Below, one piece after another: positions 48,810 to 58,138 of a stretch of 64,000 nucleotides of DNA. The notes under the pieces are model-generated. The model was not told the origin of the DNA. It was given only the letters and a program-made list of their open reading frames with translations, and did not search any database. Within the stretch, counting starts at the first letter, position 1. Every line of letters starts with the position of its first letter. The stretch spans positions 1 to 64,000 of the forward strand of contig CAZNPU010000006.1 in the NCBI GenBank assembly GCA_964575335.1. Direction: 5' to 3'. Origin of the DNA: CAZNPU01 sp964575335 (GTDB lineage Bacteria > Planctomycetota > Phycisphaerae > Phycisphaerales > SM1A02). The position numbers were made by a program, and so were the translations under genes.

Positions 48810-50756
48810 ATGCGACTGTTCATCACCGGCGCTACGGGCCTGCTTGGCCGACGACTTGTGATCGATCGCCTTGAGCGTGGCGATCAGGTTGTATTGCTCT
48901 CGCGTGACGGGGCACGGGCGCGCAAGATGTTTGCAGCCGACGCCAATCGAAATATCACGGTTGTCGAAGGAAATCCTGCTGCGCCCGGGCCGTGGCAGAA
49001 AATGGTGGACGGTTGCGATGCGGTGGTGCATCTGGCGGGGGCGGGCATTGCTGATCGGCGGTGGACCGCAGCGTACAAGAAGCTGCTTGTTTCCAGCCGC
49101 ATCGACAGCACGCATCAACTGGCGGACGCCATTGCGCAGGCGGCGCGGCCGCCGGCGGTCTTCGTGTCAGGGTCGGCGGTTGGGTATTACGGCGATGCCG
49201 GCGATCTTGAATTGGATGAAATGTCTCCTCCCGGCGAGGATTTTCTCGCGCAGTTGTGTGTGGCGTGGGAAGCGCAGGCTCAGCGGGCTGCATCGTCTGC
49301 CACGCGCGTTGTGCTGCTTCGGACCGCTGCCGTGCTGGACAATCGAGGCGGTGCGCTCAAGGCCATGCTGCCGGCGTTTCGCATGGGGCTGGGCGGGCCG
49401 TTGGGAATGGGGCGGCAGTATTTCCCGTGGATTCACTGGCGCGACCTGATCGGGCTGATCGATCTGGCCCTTGAGCACAGCGACCTGTACGGCCCGCTCA
49501 ATGGCGTTGCGCCTCAGGAAGTGCGGCAGCGCGATTTTGCACGAGCGCTTGGCGCAGCGCTCGGCCGACCGGCATTTATACCGACGCCGAAGTTTGCAAT
49601 CCGACTTGCGCTTGGCGAGGTGGCCCGGTACATCACCTCCAGTCAGCGCGTCGTGCCTGCCAAGGCAAGACGGTTTGGTTACGCGTTTGTCTATCCGGAG
49701 CTTGAGGCAGCGTTGGAAGACCTGGTTGGACGACGCGATAACAACGATGCCAACGGCAACGGTCATGTCAATGTCAATGCCAATGCCAATGGCAATGGCA
49801 ATGGGAACAGCAATGCGCATGATGGCGCAGCAACAGCAGCGCGGCAGTCCGGCGATTCGTCGCAGCCAGCTTCTGCAGCAGCGGCGCCACTGCCGTCAGT
49901 GAGCGGTAACGGTAGTTCGCCTCACAACGGACCGATGCCCGCCGCGGTCATCAAGTTGCTGGCCATTGCGGTGGACGGCACGCTCCTGCGTTCTGACGGC
50001 TCGTTGCCTCACGGCGTCATTCATGCCTGTCGTGCAGCTGAGCGGGCCGGCTGCATGGTGGTTCTGGCCACCACCCGTCCGCCCCGTGGCACGCGGCTGA
50101 TACTGCAGACGCTGGACCTTCACAGCCCGATGATCAATCACGGCGGCGCGCTTGTGTGGGATTCCGTCCACGATCGGCCGCTGTATCACGAGCCGCTTTC
50201 GCCAGAGATTGCCCGATCGGTTCTTGCTGAGGTGCGTGCGCTTCAGCCGGAGGTTATGGCAGCGGTCGAGATTCTCGACCGGTGGTACACCGATCGCATC
50301 GATACCCGCTATGTGCCGGAGAATGCACGGCTGGTGGAGCCTGACGGCATTGCGCCGCTGGAGCAGTTTCTTGCTGAACCGATTACAAAGCTCAGCTTTC
50401 TTGGCCCGGCTGAGCACATGCACGCCATTTTCAACCTGATTCGCGAGCGGTTCTGGCAGAAGAAACAGGTGGCGGTTTTGCAAACCGATCCGCGGCTGGT
50501 GCAGGTCATGCATCCATTGTCGGATAAAAGCATTGCTTTGCAGCGCATTGCCCGGCAGTTCAATATTCCGCGCGAGGCGATCATGGCCATAGGCGATTCG
50601 CCATACGACATGGGCATGATTGAATGGGCCGGGTTCGGCGTGGCGATGGGCAACGCAGGCGATGCGGTCAAGCAGCTTGCCAAGGCTGTGGTACCGGGCA
50701 ACGACGAACTGGGCGTCGCGCGGGCGATTCAGCGGTATGTGCTGTCCCGGCGGTGA
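48810..50756 (+). CDS. Fusion of a TIGR01777-type epimerase with a Cof-type HAD domain
   Basis: 648 residues. N-terminal Rossmann domain (1-305) of the extended SDR family: MRLFITGATGLLGRRLVIDR, VVHLAGAGIADRRWTAAYKK, SGSAVGYYGDAGDLELDE and, later, WIHWRDLIGLIDLALEHSDL. Then a low-complexity linker of about 65 residues (NANANGNGNGNSNAHDGA) and a Cof/SPP-like HAD domain (about 390-648). HAD motif I reads LLAIAVDGTLL: the catalytic Asp is replaced by Ala, whereas motif IV IMAIGDSPYDMGMIEWAG and GVAMGNAGDAVK are intact. The HAD half is thus probably not a phosphatase in the usual way. Also odd: fusion of two families rarely joined. Confidence 0.9.
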   Translation: MRLFITGATGLLGRRLVIDRLERGDQVVLLSRDGARARKMFAADANRNITVVEGNPAAPGPWQKMVDGCDAVVHLAGAGIADRRWTAAYKKLLVSSRIDSTHQLADAIAQAARPPAVFVSGSAVGYYGDAGDLELDEMSPPGEDFLAQLCVAWEAQAQRAASSATRVVLLRTAAVLDNRGGALKAMLPAFRMGLGGPLGMGRQYFPWIHWRDLIGLIDLALEHSDLYGPLNGVAPQEVRQRDFARALGAALGRPAFIPTPKFAIRLALGEVARYITSSQRVVPAKARRFGYAFVYPELEAALEDLVGRRDNNDANGNGHVNVNANANGNGNGNSNAHDGAATAARQSGDSSQPASAAAAPLPSVSGNGSSPHNGPMPAAVIKLLAIAVDGTLLRSDGSLPHGVIHACRAAERAGCMVVLATTRPPRGTRLILQTLDLHSPMINHGGALVWDSVHDRPLYHEPLSPEIARSVLAEVRALQPEVMAAVEILDRWYTDRIDTRYVPENARLVEPDGIAPLEQFLAEPITKLSFLGPAEHMHAIFNLIRERFWQKKQVAVLQTDPRLVQVMHPLSDKSIALQRIARQFNIPREAIMAIGDSPYDMGMIEWAGFGVAMGNAGDAVKQLAKAVVPGNDELGVARAIQRYVLSRR

Positions 50757-50895
50757 ATTGAGCCGTCAATTGACTCTCTGTCGCAGCAGCAGGCCGGATT
50801 CCGGCTGGGCGCGGTGGGCGTTCATCGTCATGCGCCAGGCCGCCACGTACGCTGGATTTTGCCGTACACTGGTTGGCCAGCGTGAGAGGAGACCC

Positions 50896-51768
50896 ATGCT
50901 CAAAATATGGATGGATGGTCAGTTAGTTGATCGCGATCAGGCCAAAGTCAGCGTCTACGACCACGGTCTGTTATATGGCGATGGATGTTTTGAAGGAATT
51001 CGCGCATACAACGGCCGCGTGTTCAAGCTGCAGTCGCATCTGCGGCGCATGTATAGTTCGGCGGAGCGCATTCGCCTTATACCGGCATATACGCCTCAGC
51101 AGATTGAGCAGGCCATTCGCGATACGCTGAACGCCAACAATCTGCGTGACGCATACATTCGGCTTATCTTCACTCGCGGCGTGGGCACGCTTGGGTTACA
51201 TCCGTTTCGTTGCCCGAAACCCGGGACGATTGTGATTGCTGATCACATTCAACTGTATCCGCAGGAACTTTACGACAACGGCATGAAGGTGATTGTGGCC
51301 AAGCGGCCGCGCATTCCGATTGCGTGTCTTGATCCGGCCATCAAGAGCCTGAACTATCTCAACAACATTCTGGCGAAGATCGAAGCTATCGATGCCGATG
51401 TGCTTGAAGCGATCATGCTTACGATCGACGGCTATGTTGCGGAGTGTACGGGTGATAATATTTTTATTGTCAAGGACGGTCAGATCGCCACGCCACCTAC
51501 CGAGGCCGGAATTCTGCACGGGATAACCCGGCAATTTGTCATTGATGAACTGGCTCCTGCACTTGGGAAGAATGTGCAGCAGCGCATGATGCGAGTTGAA
51601 GACCTCTACAATGCTGATGAAGTCTTTTTGACCGGTACCGCGGCGGAGATCATCGGAGTGAGCCAGATCGATGATCGCGTCATCGGCGAAGGAAAAGTTG
51701 GTCCGGTGACCAGACAACTTGTGGCGGAGTTTCACAAGCGCGTGACCGACGGCGCGCCGGAGGATTGA
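50896..51768 (+). CDS. ilvE: Branched-chain-amino-acid aminotransferase
   Basis: 290 residues from ATG 50896, behind GAGAGGAGACCC. Class IV PLP aminotransferase that transfers the amino group in the last step of Val, Leu and Ile synthesis. Motifs: VYDHGLLYGDGCFEGIRAYN, IKSLNYLNNILAKIEA (PLP Lys), AECTGDNIFIVKDG, then FLTGTAAEIIGVSQIDDRVI. Spacing and length match IlvE (about 290-310). D-amino-acid or aminodeoxychorismate lyase relatives share the fold, but the GIRAY and Tyr-rich start favour BCAT. Follows the fusion gene by 139 bases. Confidence 0.93.
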   Translation: MLKIWMDGQLVDRDQAKVSVYDHGLLYGDGCFEGIRAYNGRVFKLQSHLRRMYSSAERIRLIPAYTPQQIEQAIRDTLNANNLRDAYIRLIFTRGVGTLGLHPFRCPKPGTIVIADHIQLYPQELYDNGMKVIVAKRPRIPIACLDPAIKSLNYLNNILAKIEAIDADVLEAIMLTIDGYVAECTGDNIFIVKDGQIATPPTEAGILHGITRQFVIDELAPALGKNVQQRMMRVEDLYNADEVFLTGTAAEIIGVSQIDDRVIGEGKVGPVTRQLVAEFHKRVTDGAPED

Positions 51769-51840
51769 CCCAGTCGGATCTTGTCTGTGCTGTAGCACAG
51801 CCGTTCAAGACATATTGCCCGCAGTGCACAGGGGTATGCT

Positions 51841-53271
51841 ATGCGATGCAAGAAATGCGATTACGCGCTCTGGAATCTCAAGGCGCGGACATGTCCGGAG
51901 TGCGGCACTGCGTTCACGCCTCGTGAGTTTGAATTTGCCGTCAATTCCGTTCAGTTCTGCTGCCCGCACTGCAATCAGGCATACTACGGCACGAGCGAAC
52001 AGGGGCATCTCGTGCCGGACTCGTTTACCTGTGTGAAATGCCATCGCTGGATCACCATGGATGAGATGGTGCTCCGGCCGACTGCGGGGGTCGACGAAGC
52101 GCAGACCCGCAAATCGCGCATGCCGTGGCTTGAACGTGACAAGCGAGGGTTCATCAAGGCGTGGTTTGCCACCGTCGGCTATGCGATGGGCTTGCCGCAT
52201 TTGCTTCTGCGCGCCACGCCTGAAATGAGCTCGGTCGGTCAGGCATGGGGGTTTGCTGCGATTACAGCGGCAGTGGTTTCATTGACGATATTTATCCCAG
52301 GGGTGTGCCTGTTCTCGACGATCGGCGTCATCGCCGGATCGAGCTCAATCCTTGTCATCGTGTCATCGATGTTTTTCGCTGCCATAGCGGTGTTCATATT
52401 GTTCATGCTGAGCATGGTGCTTTGGGGAGCGATCACGCATCTGCTGTTGTGGATGACAGGTGAGTGTGCATGCGGCATCGGGCGAACATACCAGGCGTTG
52501 TGCTACAGTTCCGGCGCCAATGCAATTTCAGCGACGCCTTGCATCGGGATGTACGTAGGATGGATCTGGTGGATTGTCAGTGCGGTGCTAGCGGTGAAAG
52601 AAGCGCAGCGCGTTTCTGCTCTCTACGCGGTTATCTCCGTGCTCGTCTACCCGATCCTGTCACTTCTTGCCGTGTTCGGGTTTATTGTTCTGAGCGCAAA
52701 CACAGTGCCGACCGGACCTCCAACGTGGACATTGCCAGCTCCCCAGACACGTCAGCTCGCCAATGCAATCGTCGCCTATGGAGCGAACAATGGCGGGAAG
52801 GGGCCAGATCATGCGGTACAGTTGGTGGTGTCGGGTCATGTGGTTCCAATGGACTTCATTGGCAGTCAGACATCGACATATGAGATCGATGTGCCCTTGG
52901 CGGACATCACGCTCGATGACTTTCAATACCTGCCGCCCAATCGCAAACTGATGGCGGCTCAGAAAGCGGCCGACGCGCTGCCCGCCAACGTCATCGCGCA
53001 TCGCGTGGGTGATTTCGTCTTTACATATCACGGCATCGATCTCACCAACGCCGATCCCGGATTATGGCTTGTGATTTTTTCACCCGATCCTGACACCAAT
53101 GCACCAAGCATAATTGTGCCGTATGCAGCCGGCGCAGACGGACAGGCGGTTTCCATCGGCGCGATTGCAACCGAGCTGGCTGCTCAGAATCAGTTGCGAA
53201 GCCACTACGGCTTGTCTCCGCTGCCCCGCCCGAACACCATCACGCACGCTCAGCCGGCAACATCGCCGTAG
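51841..53271 (+). CDS. Zinc-ribbon multi-pass membrane protein, unknown function
   Basis: 476 residues. The N-terminus carries two CxxC-type zinc-ribbon pairs (MRCKKCDYALW with CPECGTAF; CCPHCNQAYY with CVKCHRW). After about 110 residues come five to six membrane helices (for example GFAAITAAVVSLTIFIPGVC, SILVIVSSMFFAAIAVFILF, AVISVLVYPILSLLAVFGFI), an arrangement reminiscent of the Yip1/zinc-ribbon membrane group common in planctomycetes. A C-terminal soluble domain of about 170 residues (ANAIVAYGANNGGKGPDHAV) resembles a pilin-like or secretion-style small domain. No family can be named with confidence. Confidence 0.65.
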   Translation: MRCKKCDYALWNLKARTCPECGTAFTPREFEFAVNSVQFCCPHCNQAYYGTSEQGHLVPDSFTCVKCHRWITMDEMVLRPTAGVDEAQTRKSRMPWLERDKRGFIKAWFATVGYAMGLPHLLLRATPEMSSVGQAWGFAAITAAVVSLTIFIPGVCLFSTIGVIAGSSSILVIVSSMFFAAIAVFILFMLSMVLWGAITHLLLWMTGECACGIGRTYQALCYSSGANAISATPCIGMYVGWIWWIVSAVLAVKEAQRVSALYAVISVLVYPILSLLAVFGFIVLSANTVPTGPPTWTLPAPQTRQLANAIVAYGANNGGKGPDHAVQLVVSGHVVPMDFIGSQTSTYEIDVPLADITLDDFQYLPPNRKLMAAQKAADALPANVIAHRVGDFVFTYHGIDLTNADPGLWLVIFSPDPDTNAPSIIVPYAAGADGQAVSIGAIATELAAQNQLRSHYGLSPLPRPNTITHAQPATSP

Positions 53272-53352
53272 AACGTAATTGCGACTGGGCTGTGCAGCGA
53301 TTTGCATGCACGCTGGTGTTGACAATGCCGCTGAACGCGTCTTTGCTGAATT

Positions 53353-53910
53353 GTGGCCAGTCACTCAGGCTCAATTCTTTACACCGTTGGACATTCCACG
53401 CGCACACTGCAGGAGTTCATCTCGCTGCTGAACGCGCACGGCATTGCCGTACTGGCGGATGTTCGACGTTATCCCCGATCGCGCCGCTTTCCACATTTCA
53501 ACGATGACGCGCTGGCACACAGCCTGCCTGCTGCAGGCATTGCCTACAGGTCGTTTCAATCACTCGGCGGGCGGCGACAGCCATCGCGCGATTCAATCAA
53601 TCTGGGCTGGAAGAGCGAAAGTTTTCGCGCCTATGCCGATTTCATGCAGACGCCAGCATTTGATGAAGCGCTGCAGCAGTTGATCGCTGAGGCGCAGCGC
53701 TCGCGAACCGCCATCATGTGCGCTGAAGCGGTGCCGTGGCGGTGTCATCGGCAGTTGATCGCTGATGCATTGCTGGCGCGTGGATGGCATGTGCTCGATA
53801 TCTACGACACAGGCGATCCCAAGCCCCATCAACTGACGAGTTTCGCAGTGGTGAGCGGCCATCATGTCACCTATCCGCCAAACGCACAGCAGGCGACGCT
53901 TTTTGAATAA
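53353..53910 (+). CDS. DUF488 family protein
   Basis: 185 residues from GTG 53353. The start ILYTVGHSTRTLQEFISLL with GIAVLADVRRYPRSRRFPHF matches DUF488. The conserved cysteines appear in TAIMCAEAVPWRCHRQLIAD (C-x8-CHR form). Biochemical role unknown in the family. Small soluble protein; no signal. Between the membrane protein and a small zinc-ribbon gene. Confidence 0.9.
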   Translation: MASHSGSILYTVGHSTRTLQEFISLLNAHGIAVLADVRRYPRSRRFPHFNDDALAHSLPAAGIAYRSFQSLGGRRQPSRDSINLGWKSESFRAYADFMQTPAFDEALQQLIAEAQRSRTAIMCAEAVPWRCHRQLIADALLARGWHVLDIYDTGDPKPHQLTSFAVVSGHHVTYPPNAQQATLFE

Positions 53911-54055
53911 GTAGGCCGATTGTCGCGATCAGCAATTCCAGCGGTCAAAAGCAGTTCAACCGCAATGAAGTGTGCGGCTGCATTTGCATTGTGGGTCGTT
54001 GGGCGTCCGGCAGGCTTTTGAACGTGAGGGTTGCGTCCTGCCGATACATCTGCCG

Positions 54056-54319
54056 ATGGCCGATCCGCAAGACATTGTTGAAATCCCCGGCGTGCCGTCG
54101 AATGCCTCGCCGCCGACGCGCAGCGCAGATGGCGGAAGCATCAAGGGGCCGCGTCGGCGTTTTCTGTCGGTTTGGTTTCGTTGCTGCCACACCTACGGCC
54201 GCATGTACCGCAATAAAGACGAAACGGCATATGTTGGACGATGTCCAAAATGTGGCGCACCGGTGCAGGCGCTGATCGGTCCCGGCGGAACATCGCAGCG
54301 ATTTTTCGAGGCCCGGTAA
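54056..54319 (+). CDS. Small zinc-ribbon-like protein
   Basis: 87 residues from ATG 54056. The N-terminus is acidic and Pro/Ser-rich, then RRRFLSVWFRCCHTYGRMYR and YVGRCPKCGAPVQALIGPGG, giving a CC...CxxC set that may bind zinc. It ends SQRFFEAR. The domain (CCHTYGRMYRN...RCPKCG) is short and consistent, so this is likely a true gene. The frame also opens upstream to 53972 without clear purpose. Function unknown. Confidence 0.65.
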   Translation: MADPQDIVEIPGVPSNASPPTRSADGGSIKGPRRRFLSVWFRCCHTYGRMYRNKDETAYVGRCPKCGAPVQALIGPGGTSQRFFEAR

Positions 54320-54356
54320 TCGCGCTCACCAGTTGAACCTCGGCGTGAGGACGCTC

Positions 54357-55253
54357 TCAGATCAGCCGTCGCGGCATCTCGCCTGCTGAGGTCTTCATGC
54401 TCGTTGAATTGGACTTGCTGTCGGCCGGCTCGGCGGGTTTGTTCACCAGCGTGCGCATGGCCGATGCGGTGCGGCTGCCGTAGAGCGATGTCGCCTTCAT
54501 GTTGGCCGCCTCACGCTCCAGTACCGGATCAAGCCGCATGCTTTCCTTGGGAGGAATGCCTGCTTCGACGCCGTAGTTGAAGCGGAAGCCCACCAAGATG
54601 ACGCCCATCACACACGCCAGAGGCAGCAGCGCGAAACGGGCGTAAAACGTCGGCCCGCCCCAGCCGTCGCCCCGGGGGCCGAGGACGTTATCCACGTTCG
54701 TCGTGATATGGCCGTAGGTTGCCAATGCCCCCTCATCCCACGGCAGGCCAAGGGCCGATCCGACCGGCAGAACGAAGATCGCCACGACCGTTGACCAGAT
54801 AAACGACGATACCACCCGCTCAACGCCCGGCGTTGCGGAGCTTGCTGCCAATATCACGCCCACCGCCAGCAAGGGCAGAAGCACGACCATCGCCAGCGAC
54901 CCTGCACCGCGTGCGAGCGTGGAAGCGACGTGCATGATGCGATCGTATTTGGTGATCACCACATTCGGATTGGCGGGTTCAATGTCGCCCACGTCGGCGG
55001 CACCGGTTGTCCCCACAGCCGGCCGCCATGCTGCAGCGCGGTTGGGCGCGTCATTTTGTGCGGCCTTGCCTTCAACGATCAGACGCGTGTGGTGCTCCTC
55101 CAACTCCGCATATCGGACATCCATGAATGTGGCAAACCCCCACACCAGCACCTGCGTCAGCAGCGAGCAGGCGACAATCCAGCAGCAGATGTTGACGCCG
55201 CGACGGAGCCGTGCGAGAGCAATTCCCACATACAAGGGTTGAAATGGCTGCAT
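54357..55253 (-). CDS. Multi-pass membrane protein, unknown function
   Basis: 298 residues with about four membrane helices: NICCWIVACSLLTQVLVWGF (near 22-42), SLAMVVLLPLLAVGVILAAS (near 118-138), VVSSFIWSTVVAIFVLPVGS, and ARFALLPLACVMGVILVGFR. A soluble loop of about 70 residues lies between helices 1 and 2. The C-terminal tail is polar with basic and Ser/Ala stretches. No family recognised. Convergent with the zinc-ribbon gene. Confidence 0.65.
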   Translation of the reverse strand: MQPFQPLYVGIALARLRRGVNICCWIVACSLLTQVLVWGFATFMDVRYAELEEHHTRLIVEGKAAQNDAPNRAAAWRPAVGTTGAADVGDIEPANPNVVITKYDRIMHVASTLARGAGSLAMVVLLPLLAVGVILAASSATPGVERVVSSFIWSTVVAIFVLPVGSALGLPWDEGALATYGHITTNVDNVLGPRGDGWGGPTFYARFALLPLACVMGVILVGFRFNYGVEAGIPPKESMRLDPVLEREAANMKATSLYGSRTASAMRTLVNKPAEPADSKSNSTSMKTSAGEMPRRLI

Positions 55254-55593
55254 GACGCTGCTCCCAGTCCAGGAATGATCAGGCGGCAGACACAGCCGCG
55301 GCGATGGCTCTGATCACATCTGCATCGGCGCAGCAGGAAATTCATCTGAGCGATTGCGCGGTTTTCCCGGCTTTTCAGGCCTGTACAATCGTCAAACTCG
55401 ACACATGGATCAGGAGCCGTATCATTTGGGCTGTCCGGTCCGAAAACATTGACTCAAAGCCAATGACGTATGCTTGATGCGCCAGTCAACACATCGGAAA
55501 GGTCAGCTCATCTGCAGTCGCAGCTTTGCGTCTGTTGACCGATTGCCATGTTGACGGCGCAGTGATCCCTGACACGATTGCCTGCTGCTGATT
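55254..55593. other. Divergent region upstream of mqnC
   Basis: 340 bases without a convincing gene. A pyrimidine-rich stretch (near 55360-55385) and a TTGACT at 55451 with no well-spaced -10 were noticed; nothing firm. Confidence 0.4.
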
Positions 55594-56988
55594 ATGACTG
55601 CCCAACGCCGCCCTGAACTGGACATACTTGATCCCGCCGTGCTGACTGACGTTGTGGCCGGCCAATTGCGCATCACGCCCGAACAGGCGCTTCGGTTGTA
55701 TCACGAGATGCCGATTCAGGAGCTTGGCCGCTGGGCTGACGCCCGTTGCCGGGTTGTGCATGGCGATCACATTCGCACTTACGTTATTGATCGAAACATC
55801 AACTACACGAATGTCTGCACCGCCAGATGCACGTTCTGCGCGTTTCGTCGCGACAGCGATGACCACGACGCTTACACGCTCGACTATGAGACGCTCCTGC
55901 AGAAGGTTCAGGAACTTTCCGACATCGGTGGAACGCAGATTCTGATGCAGGGTGGCATGAATCCCGAGTTGCCGCTGCAGTGGTACATTGATCTGCTGCA
56001 GACGATCAAGCAGCGATTTCCGCATATTCATGTTCACGCCTTCAGCCCGCCGGAGTTCATCGAATTTGTGCATTTCTTCCAGCCGCCCGGATCAACGCTG
56101 GAGGAGCAGCTTCGTTATGTAATGACGCAGCTCAAGGCAGCGGGGCTTGATTCGGTGCCGGGCGGCGGCGGCGAGATCTTCGCGCCTGCGGTGCGTCGCA
56201 AGATCGGCTTGGGCAAATGCGATGCCGAGGCGTGGCTCACCGTGATGCGCATCGCGCACGAACTGGGCATGAACACCAGCGCGACGATGATGTTCGGCCA
56301 CATTGAAGGCATCGCTGACCGCATTCATCACATGGAGCTTGTGCGGTCCTGGCAGGATCGTTCCATCAACGATTTCGCTGCCGACGGCGGGGGGCGGTAC
56401 ATGGCGTTCATTTCCTGGCCTTTCCAGCGGGAAAACACGCCGCTGGGACGCTGCAAGGAATGGGGGCAGGGCGAAGGCGATGACCTGTCGCAGCCGTTTC
56501 CGGGCGATGTGGTGGCGAAGCTGGACGGCACGGGCGACAAGAGCGAGCATCCCGAGTTCGGCCGCCGCGTGCGCATGGCTGGCGCAAGCGATTATCTGCG
56601 CACGCAGGCCATCAGCCGCTTGTATTTTGACAACATTTACTCCATCGGCGCCAGTTGGGTCACCATGGGACCGAACATCGGCCAAATGGCGCTTCACTAC
56701 GGTGCCAGCGACATGGGCAGCGTGATGATGGAAGAGAACGTGGTGAGCGCAGCCGGCACGACATATTGCCTGAACGAGCCGATGCTCTGCCGCCTGATTC
56801 GTGATGCGGGCTTCATGCCCGCCCAGCGCAACAACGAATATCAACTGTTGAAGATACACGACACAGCCGACGCGCCCGATCTGCGCGTGACGGACTGGTC
56901 AACCCTGCGGGCGCAGAGACTGCACCAGCAGCGTCATACTGCTGCGATTGACAGCGAGACGGCTGTGCAGTTGACCGTTGATCGCTGA
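55594..56988 (+). CDS. mqnC: Cyclic dehypoxanthinyl futalosine synthase (menaquinone, futalosine pathway)
   Basis: 464 residues. Radical SAM enzyme. The 4Fe-4S motif lies in DRNINYTNVCTARCTFCAFR (CxxxCxxC, near residue 70). Other MqnC features: GGTQILMQGGMNPELPLQWY, GGGEIFAPAVRRKI, and near the end DNIYSIGASWVTMGPNIGQM with MMEENVVSAAGTTY. About 40 extra residues occur after PFQRENTPLGR and before the DYLRTQAISRLYFDN block. This enzyme cyclises dehypoxanthinyl futalosine, so the organism probably makes menaquinone by this route. A Gln/His-rich tail of about 30 residues ends the protein. Confidence 0.92.
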   Translation: MTAQRRPELDILDPAVLTDVVAGQLRITPEQALRLYHEMPIQELGRWADARCRVVHGDHIRTYVIDRNINYTNVCTARCTFCAFRRDSDDHDAYTLDYETLLQKVQELSDIGGTQILMQGGMNPELPLQWYIDLLQTIKQRFPHIHVHAFSPPEFIEFVHFFQPPGSTLEEQLRYVMTQLKAAGLDSVPGGGGEIFAPAVRRKIGLGKCDAEAWLTVMRIAHELGMNTSATMMFGHIEGIADRIHHMELVRSWQDRSINDFAADGGGRYMAFISWPFQRENTPLGRCKEWGQGEGDDLSQPFPGDVVAKLDGTGDKSEHPEFGRRVRMAGASDYLRTQAISRLYFDNIYSIGASWVTMGPNIGQMALHYGASDMGSVMMEENVVSAAGTTYCLNEPMLCRLIRDAGFMPAQRNNEYQLLKIHDTADAPDLRVTDWSTLRAQRLHQQRHTAAIDSETAVQLTVDR

Positions 56989-57139
56989 GCATGGACACGC
57001 ACATCATCGCATCAGGTGGTGCGTGCAGATCGTGAAGTGCGTGCATCAATCGGTTGACAGCACGTGCTGAACAGCCGATGCGTTCGTCACGTGATTTCTT
57101 ACACCGCATCAAAGCTTGCGCTTTGTTTTTGGCCTTCTG

Positions 57140-58024
57140 ATGATGTCGATTGAATCATGGACCATCCCCGGCGCCGAGGGGCAGATGATCATCGGTGACT
57201 GTCATTTGCCCGAGCGCACGCCCGGCACATTGCCTCGCGGCGTTGTGCTGATCGCACATGGATTCAAGGGCTACAAAGACTACGGCATGTTTCCGCGCAT
57301 CGCACAGCGGTGCGCGGCAGCGGGCTTTATCGCGCATCGGTTCAACTTCAGCCACTCGGGCATGACCAACGACATCGCCACTTTTGCAAGGCCCGATCTT
57401 TTCGAACAGGACACGTGGAACAAACAGGTGCTCGATCTTCGGACGGTGATTGAACACGTTAACGCAGGAGCGTTCCACGAACCGAACTTGCCGTATGCAA
57501 TCTTCGGCCACTCGCGCGGCGGAGTGACGGCATTGCTGACTGCAGGCCGATTTGCAAACGACGCTACGTTCCCGCAACCGGCAGGTGTCATCACAGCAGC
57601 TGCGCCCAGTTCATGTAACCCCTTCACACCGGACCAGCAGCAACAGCTCCTGCAACAAGGCTATCTGGATTCTCCATCGTCGCGCACCGGTCAGACGCTT
57701 CGCGTCGGTCGGGCGTTTCTGCAGGAGATGCTTGACGATCCGGCTGGTCATGATCTGCTTGCATTGGTTTCGCACATCCGGTGCCCGATCCTGGTTCTCC
57801 ACGGTGAGAGCGATCCGACGGTGCCGGTCGAGGCAGCAACGCGCATCGTTGAAGCAGCAGGGGCGCGAGCGCGGCGCCAGATCATCCCCGGCGCCGATCA
57901 TGTGTTCAACACGCCAAACCCGCTGCCAGCAGCGAGCGAATCAAGCCAGCAACTGGAGACGTTGATTCAAAGCACAATCGCTTTGCTGCAGGAAGTCTTC
58001 AATGCGCAGCAGGGCCTCTCATGA
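57140..58024 (+). CDS. Alpha/beta-hydrolase
   Basis: 294 residues from ATG 57140 (TTG 57116 is a longer alternative). Catalytic triad candidates: nucleophile elbow AIFGHSRGGVTALLTAG (near 119), Asp in VLHGESDPTVPVEAA, and His in PGADHVFNTPNPL. The oxyanion strand VVLIAHGFKGYKDYG is typical. Small, cytosolic (no signal); substrate is unknown. The gene ends near an inverted repeat and is convergent with hppD. Confidence 0.9.
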   Translation: MMSIESWTIPGAEGQMIIGDCHLPERTPGTLPRGVVLIAHGFKGYKDYGMFPRIAQRCAAAGFIAHRFNFSHSGMTNDIATFARPDLFEQDTWNKQVLDLRTVIEHVNAGAFHEPNLPYAIFGHSRGGVTALLTAGRFANDATFPQPAGVITAAAPSSCNPFTPDQQQQLLQQGYLDSPSSRTGQTLRVGRAFLQEMLDDPAGHDLLALVSHIRCPILVLHGESDPTVPVEAATRIVEAAGARARRQIIPGADHVFNTPNPLPAASESSQQLETLIQSTIALLQEVFNAQQGLS

Positions 58025-58072
58025 CAACGCGTGCATCCTGTGCCGATGCTGCAACTGATCGTGTTCATAAAG

Positions 58073-58113
58073 TCAGCAGGCCACGCGATGTTATCCATCG
58101 CATGGCCTGCTGA
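58073..58113. repeat. Inverted repeat between convergent genes
   Basis: GTCAGCAGGCCACGCGATG and its complement (one C/A mismatch) around a five-base loop. No T-run on either side, so if it terminates transcription it must do so in both directions by another route. Confidence 0.65.
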
Positions 58114-58138
58114 TTGCGTGCATTGTTGAAATGCGGGA

